DNA from: a virus
Virus record (IMG/VR): IMGVR_UViG_3300036889_000007
Location: 1-46,429 of that record
DNA length: 46,429 bases
Direction: 5' to 3' (one strand)
The translations under genes and the position numbers were made by a program. Within the stretch, counting starts at the first letter, position 1. Each line of letters opens with the position of its first letter. The notes beneath the pieces are model-generated. The model worked only from the letters and a program-made list of their open reading frames with translations, was not told the origin of the DNA and made no database searches. Below, piece after piece: positions 1 to 8,238 of this stretch.

Positions 1-127
1 GCGTAAAGTTTCCAGAATAGGTAGTAGTTCCTTCCATGTCCAGCACGATCGTGTCGCCAGGGGACGAGTTGGTAAGGGCAGTCTGGAAGTCGGTCGCATT
101 GTGCGGTGTCCAAGTCGTGCCTCCCGC
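1..127. repeat. Terminal direct repeat, left copy
   Basis: The 127 bases are identical to 46303-46429. The beta-helix frame reads through the joint when the copies are merged, so this is a circular or terminally redundant molecule of about 46,302 bp. A length of 127 equals a widely used maximal assembler k-mer, so it may reflect assembly overlap rather than a biological terminal repeat. Confidence 0.97.
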
Positions 128-241
128 CGGCGGGTTCCACGTCGTGTCGATGAACAAACTGGGCGGAGTAGGATACGGCATTTGAGCCACGGCAGCGCTA
201 ACTGCCAACATCAGAGCAAAGATTGTGAGTAGTCTTTTCAT
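1..241 (-). CDS. Exported beta-helix protein, N-terminal part (gene crosses the contig joint)
   Basis: This is the 5' part of a gene that starts with ATG at 241, runs down to base 1 and continues at 46302 to its stop at 44750. The merged product is 597 residues. AGGA lies just upstream of the start (GGCAGGAATATG on the minus strand). The first 20 residues form a clear Sec signal peptide: MKR, a hydrophobic core, then AAVAQ with an A-V-A cleavage site. The start is 23 bases after the stop of the upstream spike gene, so the two are co-transcribed. The in-frame ATG at 46348 would remove the signal peptide and is an artefact of cutting the circle. Confidence 0.9.
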   Translation of the reverse strand, partial: MKRLLTIFALMLAVSAAVAQMPYPTPPSLFIDTTWNPPAGGTTWTPHNATDFQTALTNSSPGDTIVLDMEGTTTYSGNFT

Positions 242-264
242 ATTCCTGCCTGTGCTCCAGTTCA

Positions 265-2982
265 TCAGAACCGAGTCGGCTGCGTGTTGCCCTGGTACTG
301 CACGTTGTAGATGATGGTAAAACTCGTAGCCGTCATGCTAGTTGTTGGCGTCACCTGCAAGAGAGTCGGATTGGCCGCAGTCAGTGCCCACGAGTCGGTA
401 AGGGTAGAACCTGACGTGCAGGTCGTCGCTTCGTTTAGCCCTGCCCCGGTTGTCGGACTCACTACGAAAACGCTAGCCGAGTTCTCGCCAGCGAAGTTCA
501 GCGTACCACTCAGAGCACATTGGTTTGTTCCACCGCTGGCTTGGATCGTGTACTCTACCTGACCGCCAGTGGTTTGCAGCGTAGCAAGAGGGATGCTTAG
601 AATCGTGCTCGCAGCCGCGCTAGTAAGGTTCTTCGTTCCCCCGATGATCTGTTTGGTAGTTCCAGCAACTTGAACATTACCACCCGCTGTTGTGTTAGCT
701 GCGGGAGCAGTTGCACCCAGAGATGCGTCGGCAAGCGTGAAGCTGAACGTGGTCGTCGTATTGTTAGAGATGCAGGGGGCAGAAGCACAGCCTAGATAAT
801 AACTGCCCGTGTCTCCAGTCTTGGTGGCGTAGATATTGCGGCCCGTAGTCCCTACTGGCCCAACGGGAATTACACTCAGGGGCACGGTAGCAGCTACACC
901 GCAAGTCTGAACCGCCGACTTTGCGCTTGGGAGTGATTCACCAAAAGCGGTTATGAATGTTACCACCCAACTGTGGGTGCCTGCTGTGCAGCTTCCGCCC
1001 GACGTGGGAGTTCCTGCGGTCAGCGCTGCCGGGGTAGTGTCATTCGCATAGTTCGTCGGGCCGGTAGAGGTTACACCGCCGTACAGGGTATTGGTTGCTA
1101 GCCCCGTGGAGTTGTGGGTTGCGTAGGACGACGTGCCGCCACTGGTTGTGTTCCCTGTCGTCACCTGCTCGTAAAAGCTGGTACTGTATTTAACGTACCC
1201 GCTCTTTGGAACAATCCACAAATCAGGAGAGCCGCCAGTTCCTGACCCAATCGTAGTTATCCCAGGAGACGCTCCAGTATAGTTGCTCTGCAAAGACAAG
1301 CCAGCGTAATTGCTCCCGTAATTGTTGACAATCCCATCGGATGAGGTGAAGATCGTCATCTTCATCGAGTTCGTCCCGTTCTTTAGCTCTAATTCATAAT
1401 CGCTTCCTTGGTACAGGTTGTCATTTCCAATCGCCAACCCTACTGTGTTCGGGAAGAGGTTCCCACCATCAGCCATGATCTGGGTATCAAGGCTCTGGTC
1501 GTAACTTGCGTTGAACGGTGTACAGTAGATGCCAGAACAACCCATGTTGCCGATAATGACGCTCCCCGGAACCGCCGTGCCATCGGTACAGAAGGCATAG
1601 GCCGTACCTAATGCATCCCAAAAACTGTTATTCACAAACGTATTCCATCGGGCGTATGACATGCTGATGCCGCAGCCGCCAGTGTAGCCAGTCAGCTCGA
1701 TTACATTACCCGAAACTTGGTTGCCGGAATCCTCCATTCCGGTTCCGCCGTCAAGTTCAATAGCATTAGCTACTCCCCCGCCGCTCTGGAATGAGATGAT
1801 GTTGTTAAGGAACTGCACGCCGTTTCCGGTGCGCTGCAACTTCATGGCGGTTCTAATCTTCTCGAAGGCGTTGTCACGAATTACTGTTCCATAGCCCTGG
1901 AAGCGATCATTGATAGACCCATTTAACGGCGTCGGTAGATCGTTTGTTCCCCCTAGAATAATGGCATCGTTGCAGGCTGTAGTTGTAATGTGAGTCCCGA
2001 GGAATGTGTTGTTGTGAATCTGCACGTCTGTCAAGGTAGTTTGCAAGAAAGGCTGACAATCGGTGCTGGTATCTTTGAGTGTCAGATGGTCAATTTCTAA
2101 TACACCGCCACCCTCTGAAACCATCTTCGGGCCACTGGCATATTGCAAATCCAATCCGCCCCCACCGATAATAGAGCCATGAGCATCAGTCATGGTGAAG
2201 GTATTAACTTGGCCCGTAATCCTATAAGGAGGGGAACTCCATGGAGTAGTTGCGTTCTTCGGAAAGACTACCTGCCCAGAGATTAGGCAAAATTTTCCGG
2301 GGGGGAACTGGATTGTCCCGCCTCCGTTGGTATAAAGAACACCTAGCAGGGTATTGAATGCGCTGGTGTCGTCCGTCGAATCGTCGCACGCAAAGCCATT
2401 GGCCATCGCGTTGTAGACCGCTCCGCCATTGTCCCATATTGGAGCAGTAATCGGCTCGGCAGTTGAAACCGTTGTACCACTGTCGGTGATAGAAGAAGCT
2501 ACGGCGTTAGTGCCGTCTGACTTCATCACAACGTTAGCTCCAGCAGAGTTGGTGATTCCTCCACCACTCCCACCCCCACCGCCCCCGCTCCTTGCGGAGG
2601 CTGCTGAAGGTGTGATAGTAGCTGTAGCTGAACCAGACATGGTTGCTGAGGCCCGCATACGTAGCCCTGTAAATCCAGCAGCATTGACCTGCCAAGTACC
2701 ATTAGCTGTAGCAGAGGTGACAGCGGTTGTGGAGGCTAAGGGGGTGACGTTTACAGCTACCCAAGTAGCTCCACCATCGCCTGTAGCCTCAAATGAGATG
2801 GTTCCTGTCCATGTACCTGAGAGTGTTAAAGTGGCACCACCCTTATCTTCGGGAAGATTGACTATAAGACAACTAGCTTCTAGTACACAGGTAGTGCCAC
2901 TGGTTGTGATTACGTTACTCGCTGCCCATGAGGGCATGGCCCACAGAGCAATGAATAGCAGTACCGTTGATAGACGTTTCAT
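265..2982 (-). CDS. Exported beta-helix tailspike-like protein (905 aa)
   Basis: The start at 2982 is chosen because a strong GGAGG (in taggagggataATG) precedes it and a Sec signal peptide follows (MKRLSTVLLFIALW, ending P-S-W-A-A). An upstream in-frame ATG at 3009 would bury the signal. After a Thr/Ser-rich region and a polyglycine linker near residue 140, the GFACDDSTDDTSAFN and GGGTIQFPPGKF motifs mark the entry of a pectate-lyase-3-type beta-helix, as in many phage tailspikes. The C-terminal third is beta-rich with paired Cys. It starts 8 bases after the ATP-grasp stop. Base composition is richer in GC than the internal virion genes (52% over 1681-1800 against 40% over 5701-5820). Role: host surface binding or depolymerisation. 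Confidence 0.85.
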   Translation of the reverse strand: MKRLSTVLLFIALWAMPSWAASNVITTSGTTCVLEASCLIVNLPEDKGGATLTLSGTWTGTISFEATGDGGATWVAVNVTPLASTTAVTSATANGTWQVNAAGFTGLRMRASATMSGSATATITPSAASARSGGGGGGSGGGITNSAGANVVMKSDGTNAVASSITDSGTTVSTAEPITAPIWDNGGAVYNAMANGFACDDSTDDTSAFNTLLGVLYTNGGGTIQFPPGKFCLISGQVVFPKNATTPWSSPPYRITGQVNTFTMTDAHGSIIGGGGLDLQYASGPKMVSEGGGVLEIDHLTLKDTSTDCQPFLQTTLTDVQIHNNTFLGTHITTTACNDAIILGGTNDLPTPLNGSINDRFQGYGTVIRDNAFEKIRTAMKLQRTGNGVQFLNNIISFQSGGGVANAIELDGGTGMEDSGNQVSGNVIELTGYTGGCGISMSYARWNTFVNNSFWDALGTAYAFCTDGTAVPGSVIIGNMGCSGIYCTPFNASYDQSLDTQIMADGGNLFPNTVGLAIGNDNLYQGSDYELELKNGTNSMKMTIFTSSDGIVNNYGSNYAGLSLQSNYTGASPGITTIGSGTGGSPDLWIVPKSGYVKYSTSFYEQVTTGNTTSGGTSSYATHNSTGLATNTLYGGVTSTGPTNYANDTTPAALTAGTPTSGGSCTAGTHSWVVTFITAFGESLPSAKSAVQTCGVAATVPLSVIPVGPVGTTGRNIYATKTGDTGSYYLGCASAPCISNNTTTTFSFTLADASLGATAPAANTTAGGNVQVAGTTKQIIGGTKNLTSAAASTILSIPLATLQTTGGQVEYTIQASGGTNQCALSGTLNFAGENSASVFVVSPTTGAGLNEATTCTSGSTLTDSWALTAANPTLLQVTPTTSMTATSFTIIYNVQYQGNTQPTRF

Positions 2983-2990
2983 TATCCCTC

Positions 2991-4244
2991 CTAAAAATCT
3001 ATGCCCCATGATGCCAAGTCCTTTAAGTTCTCTTTAAGATCATCCATGCTACCTGTAGTAACTGTTAGTTGTGTGCCCTTGATTTGCTTACCAATCTCAC
3101 TAACCTCCTCCATACAATCTTCAAGACTCGATCCGTAAGCCACAACAGCACCTACCTCTTCACCAGAGTTCTGTGGAAGTATCCATGTCTCATTACCGAA
3201 CTGTGCAGCGTAGCGTAACTTGACTTGGTTACGATACTCTGCTGGGAACTCTATGAGCATAGGCTTCTCAGGAGACCATTGGCTTTTGATGAGAACTTCA
3301 CAGCCATACTTAGCTTTGTAGATAGGCTCAACAAGCATCCCGTTAGCCCCTTCCCACATAATCTCAGGTAGGTTGGTGATTAGGTCTAGCTCTAGCTCAG
3401 ACACAGGGGAACCAAACCTACAGCATGGATCAGCTAGCCAGAGACCACCCTTACCTACCCTAGACTCCAGAGCAAACAAGTTACGATACTGATAGCTCTC
3501 TAATGTAGGTGATAGCTTCTCATAGATGTCAACTAGGGTTGGGGGCATAGCAGCCCAAGGCTTGACTGCACCCACATAGCCCATATCTTTCTGCTCCACA
3601 CCTAGCATAGCCATTGCTGGATACTTACCATCTATACTATAAGTATCTATAGCAATATCTAACGTGTCTGGTAAGTTATCTTCCACTACAAAATCACGTT
3701 GTTCAGCTATGGGGCCAAACTCAGCCTCCATAAAGTCTAGCCGATTCTTAGCTAGGTCATAACCTTCAACTGAGAATGTCTCAGTGTCTCCACGAGTCTT
3801 ATCAATCTTAATCCAGAGCTTAGTGTTGCCACGGCTCTTGATGTACTTCCTGAGTGCTGACATTCCTGTAACAACTACATAGGGAGCTTGCGGTATACTC
3901 AGCCCAGCAAAGTGCTCCTTAGCATCAGTACGGTAGCACTCTAGCTCATCCGCATTACGCGACCCAAATACCCTTTTACCCTTCGACGCCAGATATTCTT
4001 GCAACGTCCCTTGATGAAGATCAGTAAACACAAACAGGTCAACATCATCTATAATGTCCCATATATCATCTACACGTTCAAAGTCAGGGAAGCCCTCACC
4101 TAGCTCAGTCTTGTAGGATGAAGGGAAGTCAGCTACCCAAGGGGAGGTATAGTAGACCTTACCAAATCGTTTGCTGAGTGATCGCGCTACCTCAGCAAAG
4201 ATGCCGTTATCTACTACGCAGACCGTATTGGTGGTAAAGTCCAT
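2991..4244 (-). CDS. ATP-grasp family protein, PurD-like (417 aa)
   Basis: The fold pattern is that of ATP-grasp ligases: an N-terminal Rossmann-like pre-domain (VCVVDNGIFAEVARSLSKRF, GKVYYTSPW), a hinge, then the ATP-grasp core with WIKIDKTRGDTETF for the nucleotide lid and acidic metal ligands further on. Resemblance is closest to phosphoribosylamine-glycine ligase, but purine synthesis is not implied because no other pathway gene is present. These enzymes join a carboxylate to an amine using ATP. The start at 4244 overlaps the upstream stop as TAATG, giving translational coupling to the HELAE-motif gene. The position between ejection proteins and spikes in the late operon suggests modification of a virion or envelope component. 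Substrate unknown. Confidence 0.75.
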   Translation of the reverse strand: MDFTTNTVCVVDNGIFAEVARSLSKRFGKVYYTSPWVADFPSSYKTELGEGFPDFERVDDIWDIIDDVDLFVFTDLHQGTLQEYLASKGKRVFGSRNADELECYRTDAKEHFAGLSIPQAPYVVVTGMSALRKYIKSRGNTKLWIKIDKTRGDTETFSVEGYDLAKNRLDFMEAEFGPIAEQRDFVVEDNLPDTLDIAIDTYSIDGKYPAMAMLGVEQKDMGYVGAVKPWAAMPPTLVDIYEKLSPTLESYQYRNLFALESRVGKGGLWLADPCCRFGSPVSELELDLITNLPEIMWEGANGMLVEPIYKAKYGCEVLIKSQWSPEKPMLIEFPAEYRNQVKLRYAAQFGNETWILPQNSGEEVGAVVAYGSSLEDCMEEVSEIGKQIKGTQLTVTTGSMDDLKENLKDLASWGIDF

Positions 4245-4618
4245 TATAAGTTCTCCACAGTAGCATCGTACTGTTTCCAATCTACATCTAACTCAAGTGC
4301 AAGTAATCGCTCAACACAAGTAGAGAACTGATGCTCACGATAGTAGGGGGCTGCTAGACTATCCCCAGGCTCACTAACATCATTATCCCCTCTAAGAGAT
4401 TCATACTTAATATCAAAGTCATCTACCTGTTCTTGCTGTATCCCTCGGTGTCTACATATAAGACATTCAGCTAATTCGTGAAACGCAACTAGCATCTCAT
4501 ATCGCCAGTCACCCATCTTTGATACTGAGATGGTCAAGTTATCTCCATCCCATTGCCAATCTCCACACGTAGAATAACGTTGCTGGTTGTTAGGTATGAC
4601 CTCAATCGTTACTTTCAT
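4244..4618 (-). CDS. Conserved phage protein with HELAE motif, possible metalloenzyme (124 aa)
   Basis: The central helix reads VAFHELAECLICRHRGI. The HExxE arrangement resembles metal-binding helices of zinc proteases, and similar helices followed by D-F-D occur in hypothetical proteins of many tailed phages. No second metal ligand can be assigned with certainty and no peptidase family is recognised. It overlaps the end of the large internal virion gene by four bases (ATGA) and its stop overlaps the ATP-grasp start, so the three are one translational unit. It could act with the ATP-grasp protein. It is also one of few candidates for a cell-wall-active enzyme, but this is only a guess. Confidence 0.6.
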   Translation of the reverse strand: MKVTIEVIPNNQQRYSTCGDWQWDGDNLTISVSKMGDWRYEMLVAFHELAECLICRHRGIQQEQVDDFDIKYESLRGDNDVSEPGDSLAAPYYREHQFSTCVERLLALELDVDWKQYDATVENL

Positions 4619-7600
4619 TGACCCCTCTTTATACTAAACTTACCACGACTAGACTTAGCCCCCGGCAAGGATGCTTGCTTACCCTGCTTTGCCCCCTCAT
4701 GGTATACTGCTGCACCTACAAGTCCAGCAAGGAAGTCTTTGTAGGTTAAGCCCTCATCAGGATTCATAAGGCGCTGTGACATATCCTTTATGACAAAAGG
4801 TGCAGGCAATAGCTGTTCCCCAGCAAATGCTAATCCCTTCTCGCTCTTTTCACCAAAGCTATCAGTACGCTTTATAATTGGCCTACCCTGCCAGTCTGTT
4901 TTCTCAGTTAGCTTAACTCCAGTTCCAACAAGTGGTGAGGCTTTGTTAAGGGCAAACTCTACTGTGCCTATAGGGAAGCCATCACGCATTGTGCTATTGA
5001 TCGTACCTATAGCATCCTTGGGTGCACCAACAAAGAACATGCTAGAGTACATCTCTTTACCCTTATCGTCCTTGCCAAGATAAACCTTATCCCACTGCTT
5101 TGACATCTGGCCTGTGAGTAGGAGACTCATGCCCTGTGTCATAGCATAGCCAGTAGTGAATGACTTTAGCCAGAACATACGTGCTGCATTACCACCAGGG
5201 CCACCCTCAAAAGCATACTTCAGGTTTGCTACGTTACTGAATGTCCAGTCAGGGGCAAGTAAGAACATACGCCCAACAGCTTGAAAGTTTTTACTGACTC
5301 CTAATACATCCCAGTTAAGTCCTCCATACACGGCGTTGGCTTCCTTAGCAATAGAGCGCATAGCAGTACCATATTCAGAGTCAGTTGTGTTTGGGTTCTT
5401 GGCAAGCCAAGCTGCCTTTCGTGTCATATACCCAATTACTTTGAACTTACGTTGGGCTACATCAAAGGTAGCTTTAGTCATACCCTTGAAGATTGCATCC
5501 ACTGGTGCGTAGCCTTCCTTGACCTTTGCTAACAAAGTATTGCGTGGCTCTAAGCTAGAAGGCTTTGGGCCTTGGTATGCCTCATAAGGTACGCTAGTTT
5601 TAGTTGTTGTTAAACCCCACAGAGCACCATCCCTCTCACCTTCCTCAAACTCAGGGGAGTTATTACCAGTATATAGAGCTTTCCTATAAGCGTCTACTCC
5701 TTCATTATTCATAAACGAGAGCGACAAAGCACGCATGTGGAATGGAGATAAGCCAAGCTCAATAGACTTGATATATGCTTGGGTCATCTTAGCAACCTTC
5801 CAAAATTTAGCCCCAGATATAACATCATTCTCAAGAATCGGACGCATGGCTTCGGCAATCTTAGGTGGCACCTGAAGCCCCATACGGAATTGCTTATCTC
5901 CACTAACAACTGTTTTACCTGTACCCGGAAGCTCTACCCAATCCCTAGGTATACCACCAAACTCTTCTAGCTCCTTCTGGCTGAGAATATCTTTATATGC
6001 TTTTAGCTCAGCCGGAACCTGACCTGCTACTCCATGTTTACCAAGCTCAGAGTTCTTTAACTCCATTTCAAGCACGTTGCGACCTACAGAGGTTCCAAGC
6101 CTATCACCATAGATACGTAGCTCATCAACTGCGTTGAAGGTACGAGCTTCAGTCTCACCAGACTTCAGGGGGTCTAGTAAACGTAGGTACTCACGACGGA
6201 TGTCATGTGGTGAGCGTTTAGAGAACTTCGATCTACCTACACTACTTTCCTCATCCTCAGCGTGCATAAAGTTACGTGGGCTATATCGAGCTGGATCAAT
6301 GCTGCTGTCAACACCTACGAACTGACGACGTAGATCATTAGCTTGCTTAAAGTATTCGGTCATCTGCTTATCAGCTTCAAGCATCTTAGGTGTAGGCTCT
6401 AATGCACGTTCCATTGAGGGTATAGCACGCTTTAACTTCTCGTTGTCACCCTTACGTATCTCCTCAATCTCAGAACGTAACTCATTAGGATCGTCACGAT
6501 AGTCACGCATGAAGCTGAGTGCTTCCTGATCTATGTAGTCAGGTATTAGCTTTGCTATGTGCCCTGCAACCTGTTCTGCTTGAGCGTGTACCATGTTCCG
6601 TGGGCCAGTGAATAGAGTACGGATTACAGACTTACCATAGCCTTCACTCTTGTTACCAGCCTTGATGTCATTCAATGATTCTCGGTTCTTAGCAAGGAAC
6701 TGGGTAAGCTCTTGTGATACTCCAGTAAGCTGTGACTCACCTTCTAGAGTGGTACGATCAGATACACGCTTATGGGCATTCATGTAATCTTCACTATGGA
6801 ACTCTCTATCCTCGTCACCACCCTGTTTCCACATCTCATGCACATCAGGTTCATTCTCTTTGACCCAGTTCTTTGCTTGGGAGCGATTGAGGTAGTCACC
6901 ACTGGGAGTAGTAAAGCCTCTACCAGACTTGAGTGACTCCTTTGGGGGTAGTGGATCATCTTCAGGAGCCTGTAGTTCAGCAATACCACTAGGCCCACGT
7001 AGGGTGTAAGCACGATCAATAACCTGCTGTACTTGAATCTCAGGTTGAGATAGTACCTTATCAGCTAGCTTAGGATTAGCCTCAAGCTCATCAATACCAA
7101 TAGGACGCTCACCAGTCACACGTTCTGCTAGGTCTGAGTGAGTTGCATCCTCTCCACTGATAACCTGCTTGCTACCATCCTTAGCTGTTACTCGAATAGC
7201 AGGTTGTAGTCCTGGCTTCATCTCAGGCTTAACTGGGGGCTGCGCTTGTAGCTTCTCAGCAGACTGTTCAGGGGTAGTGCCGTCCTTGGTGTATACATCC
7301 ATCAAGCCCTGTTTAGCTTCAGGTGCACCAATACTACCTGCTAGTCCTGCTGCTGAGACTAGGACAGCATTACGCTCAAATCCCTCTAAGGTAGGCATAC
7401 GCTGATTCAATACAGAACCAGCTACTTCCATAGCTGTAGACTGGTATAAGCCTTTGAGTAATGTAGCTGCTGCTGGACTCTGAGCAAGGAACTTACCTAC
7501 TGGTATATCGCCAGCCAGTATCATTGCTTCTCCACTAGCAGCACCCTTAGCAGCATCCCATAGTGCACTACCAGCACGACTTGCTAGATCACCAGGACTC

Positions 7601-8238
7601 TTTATGTCACCCTTCTGGTAATGATCCATGAGAGTCTTTCGTAGGCCAGCACTAAGGGCAAACCCACCTAGTGTACCTAGCTTAGCAAAGCCAGCGAGCT
7701 TACCTAGGCCCATAGGAAGGAAGAACGATGGATCAGTATAGATACTAGATACATCATGGATGAAGTTTAATAGTGCATCATGTGACTCAAAGGGCTCTGG
7801 TGGCTTACCTCTTATAGCCATTGCTAGAGGTGTTTCCTCTAAGCCAGACTTAGCTGCCTTACCAACCTGTGCATCATAGTCACTAGCAATATCCCGGAAG
7901 CCTTTGTCAAACTCTTGGTAATGGTCATAGGCAAGTTTAGGATCAGCACCAGTCATCTTGGAGTGGATGAGTGCCTTGAGTAGCCTGCCGGACTCCATCG
8001 GCCCGCTGAAAAGCTCGTGCCCTACCATGCTTGTGAGTTCCCCGGCTACGCTTGCAGGTTCCCACGATCCTCCAGCCCCACCAGAAGAGGGCGCTGCGTT
8101 CGCTGTGGGCGAGGCTGGCGCTGGGGATGACCCAACAGGGTTCCCAGACGCATCCCACTCGTGTGTGGGCGCTGTACCAGCCTGCACGGGATTCCCCTGC
8201 TCGTCCCACTCACGCGGCGTTATTGCTGTAGTTGCCAT
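4615..8238 (-). CDS. Large internal virion protein, T7 gp16-like ejection protein (1207 aa)
   Basis: Identified mainly by size and position: the third and largest of the internal virion proteins after a gp14-like and a gp15-like gene, as in T7-type podoviruses. In that family such proteins leave the capsid first and form a DNA conduit through the envelope. The N-terminus carries two copies of an EWDxxGNPV motif (about residues 10-18 and 27-35) in a Pro/Ala-rich segment. Glycine-rich hydrophobic stretches near residues 180-300 could insert into membranes. I see no lytic transglycosylase domain, unlike T7 gp16. It overlaps the upstream gene by 19 bases. The first 200 coding bases are visibly GC-richer than the rest. 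Confidence 0.75.
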   Translation of the reverse strand: MATTAITPREWDEQGNPVQAGTAPTHEWDASGNPVGSSPAPASPTANAAPSSGGAGGSWEPASVAGELTSMVGHELFSGPMESGRLLKALIHSKMTGADPKLAYDHYQEFDKGFRDIASDYDAQVGKAAKSGLEETPLAMAIRGKPPEPFESHDALLNFIHDVSSIYTDPSFFLPMGLGKLAGFAKLGTLGGFALSAGLRKTLMDHYQKGDIKSPGDLASRAGSALWDAAKGAASGEAMILAGDIPVGKFLAQSPAAATLLKGLYQSTAMEVAGSVLNQRMPTLEGFERNAVLVSAAGLAGSIGAPEAKQGLMDVYTKDGTTPEQSAEKLQAQPPVKPEMKPGLQPAIRVTAKDGSKQVISGEDATHSDLAERVTGERPIGIDELEANPKLADKVLSQPEIQVQQVIDRAYTLRGPSGIAELQAPEDDPLPPKESLKSGRGFTTPSGDYLNRSQAKNWVKENEPDVHEMWKQGGDEDREFHSEDYMNAHKRVSDRTTLEGESQLTGVSQELTQFLAKNRESLNDIKAGNKSEGYGKSVIRTLFTGPRNMVHAQAEQVAGHIAKLIPDYIDQEALSFMRDYRDDPNELRSEIEEIRKGDNEKLKRAIPSMERALEPTPKMLEADKQMTEYFKQANDLRRQFVGVDSSIDPARYSPRNFMHAEDEESSVGRSKFSKRSPHDIRREYLRLLDPLKSGETEARTFNAVDELRIYGDRLGTSVGRNVLEMELKNSELGKHGVAGQVPAELKAYKDILSQKELEEFGGIPRDWVELPGTGKTVVSGDKQFRMGLQVPPKIAEAMRPILENDVISGAKFWKVAKMTQAYIKSIELGLSPFHMRALSLSFMNNEGVDAYRKALYTGNNSPEFEEGERDGALWGLTTTKTSVPYEAYQGPKPSSLEPRNTLLAKVKEGYAPVDAIFKGMTKATFDVAQRKFKVIGYMTRKAAWLAKNPNTTDSEYGTAMRSIAKEANAVYGGLNWDVLGVSKNFQAVGRMFLLAPDWTFSNVANLKYAFEGGPGGNAARMFWLKSFTTGYAMTQGMSLLLTGQMSKQWDKVYLGKDDKGKEMYSSMFFVGAPKDAIGTINSTMRDGFPIGTVEFALNKASPLVGTGVKLTEKTDWQGRPIIKRTDSFGEKSEKGLAFAGEQLLPAPFVIKDMSQRLMNPDEGLTYKDFLAGLVGAAVYHEGAKQGKQASLPGAKSSRGKFSIKRGQ

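Noticed and set aside
265-2982. Diversity-generating retroelement acting on the spike genes
   Set aside because: No reverse transcriptase and no near-identical template repeat were seen.
2429-3037. Open frame of 202 residues on the plus strand, rich in Pro, Val and Ala
   Set aside because: It is antisense to the Gly/Ser/Thr-rich start of the spike gene, whose codon bias opens the other strand. No ribosome site.
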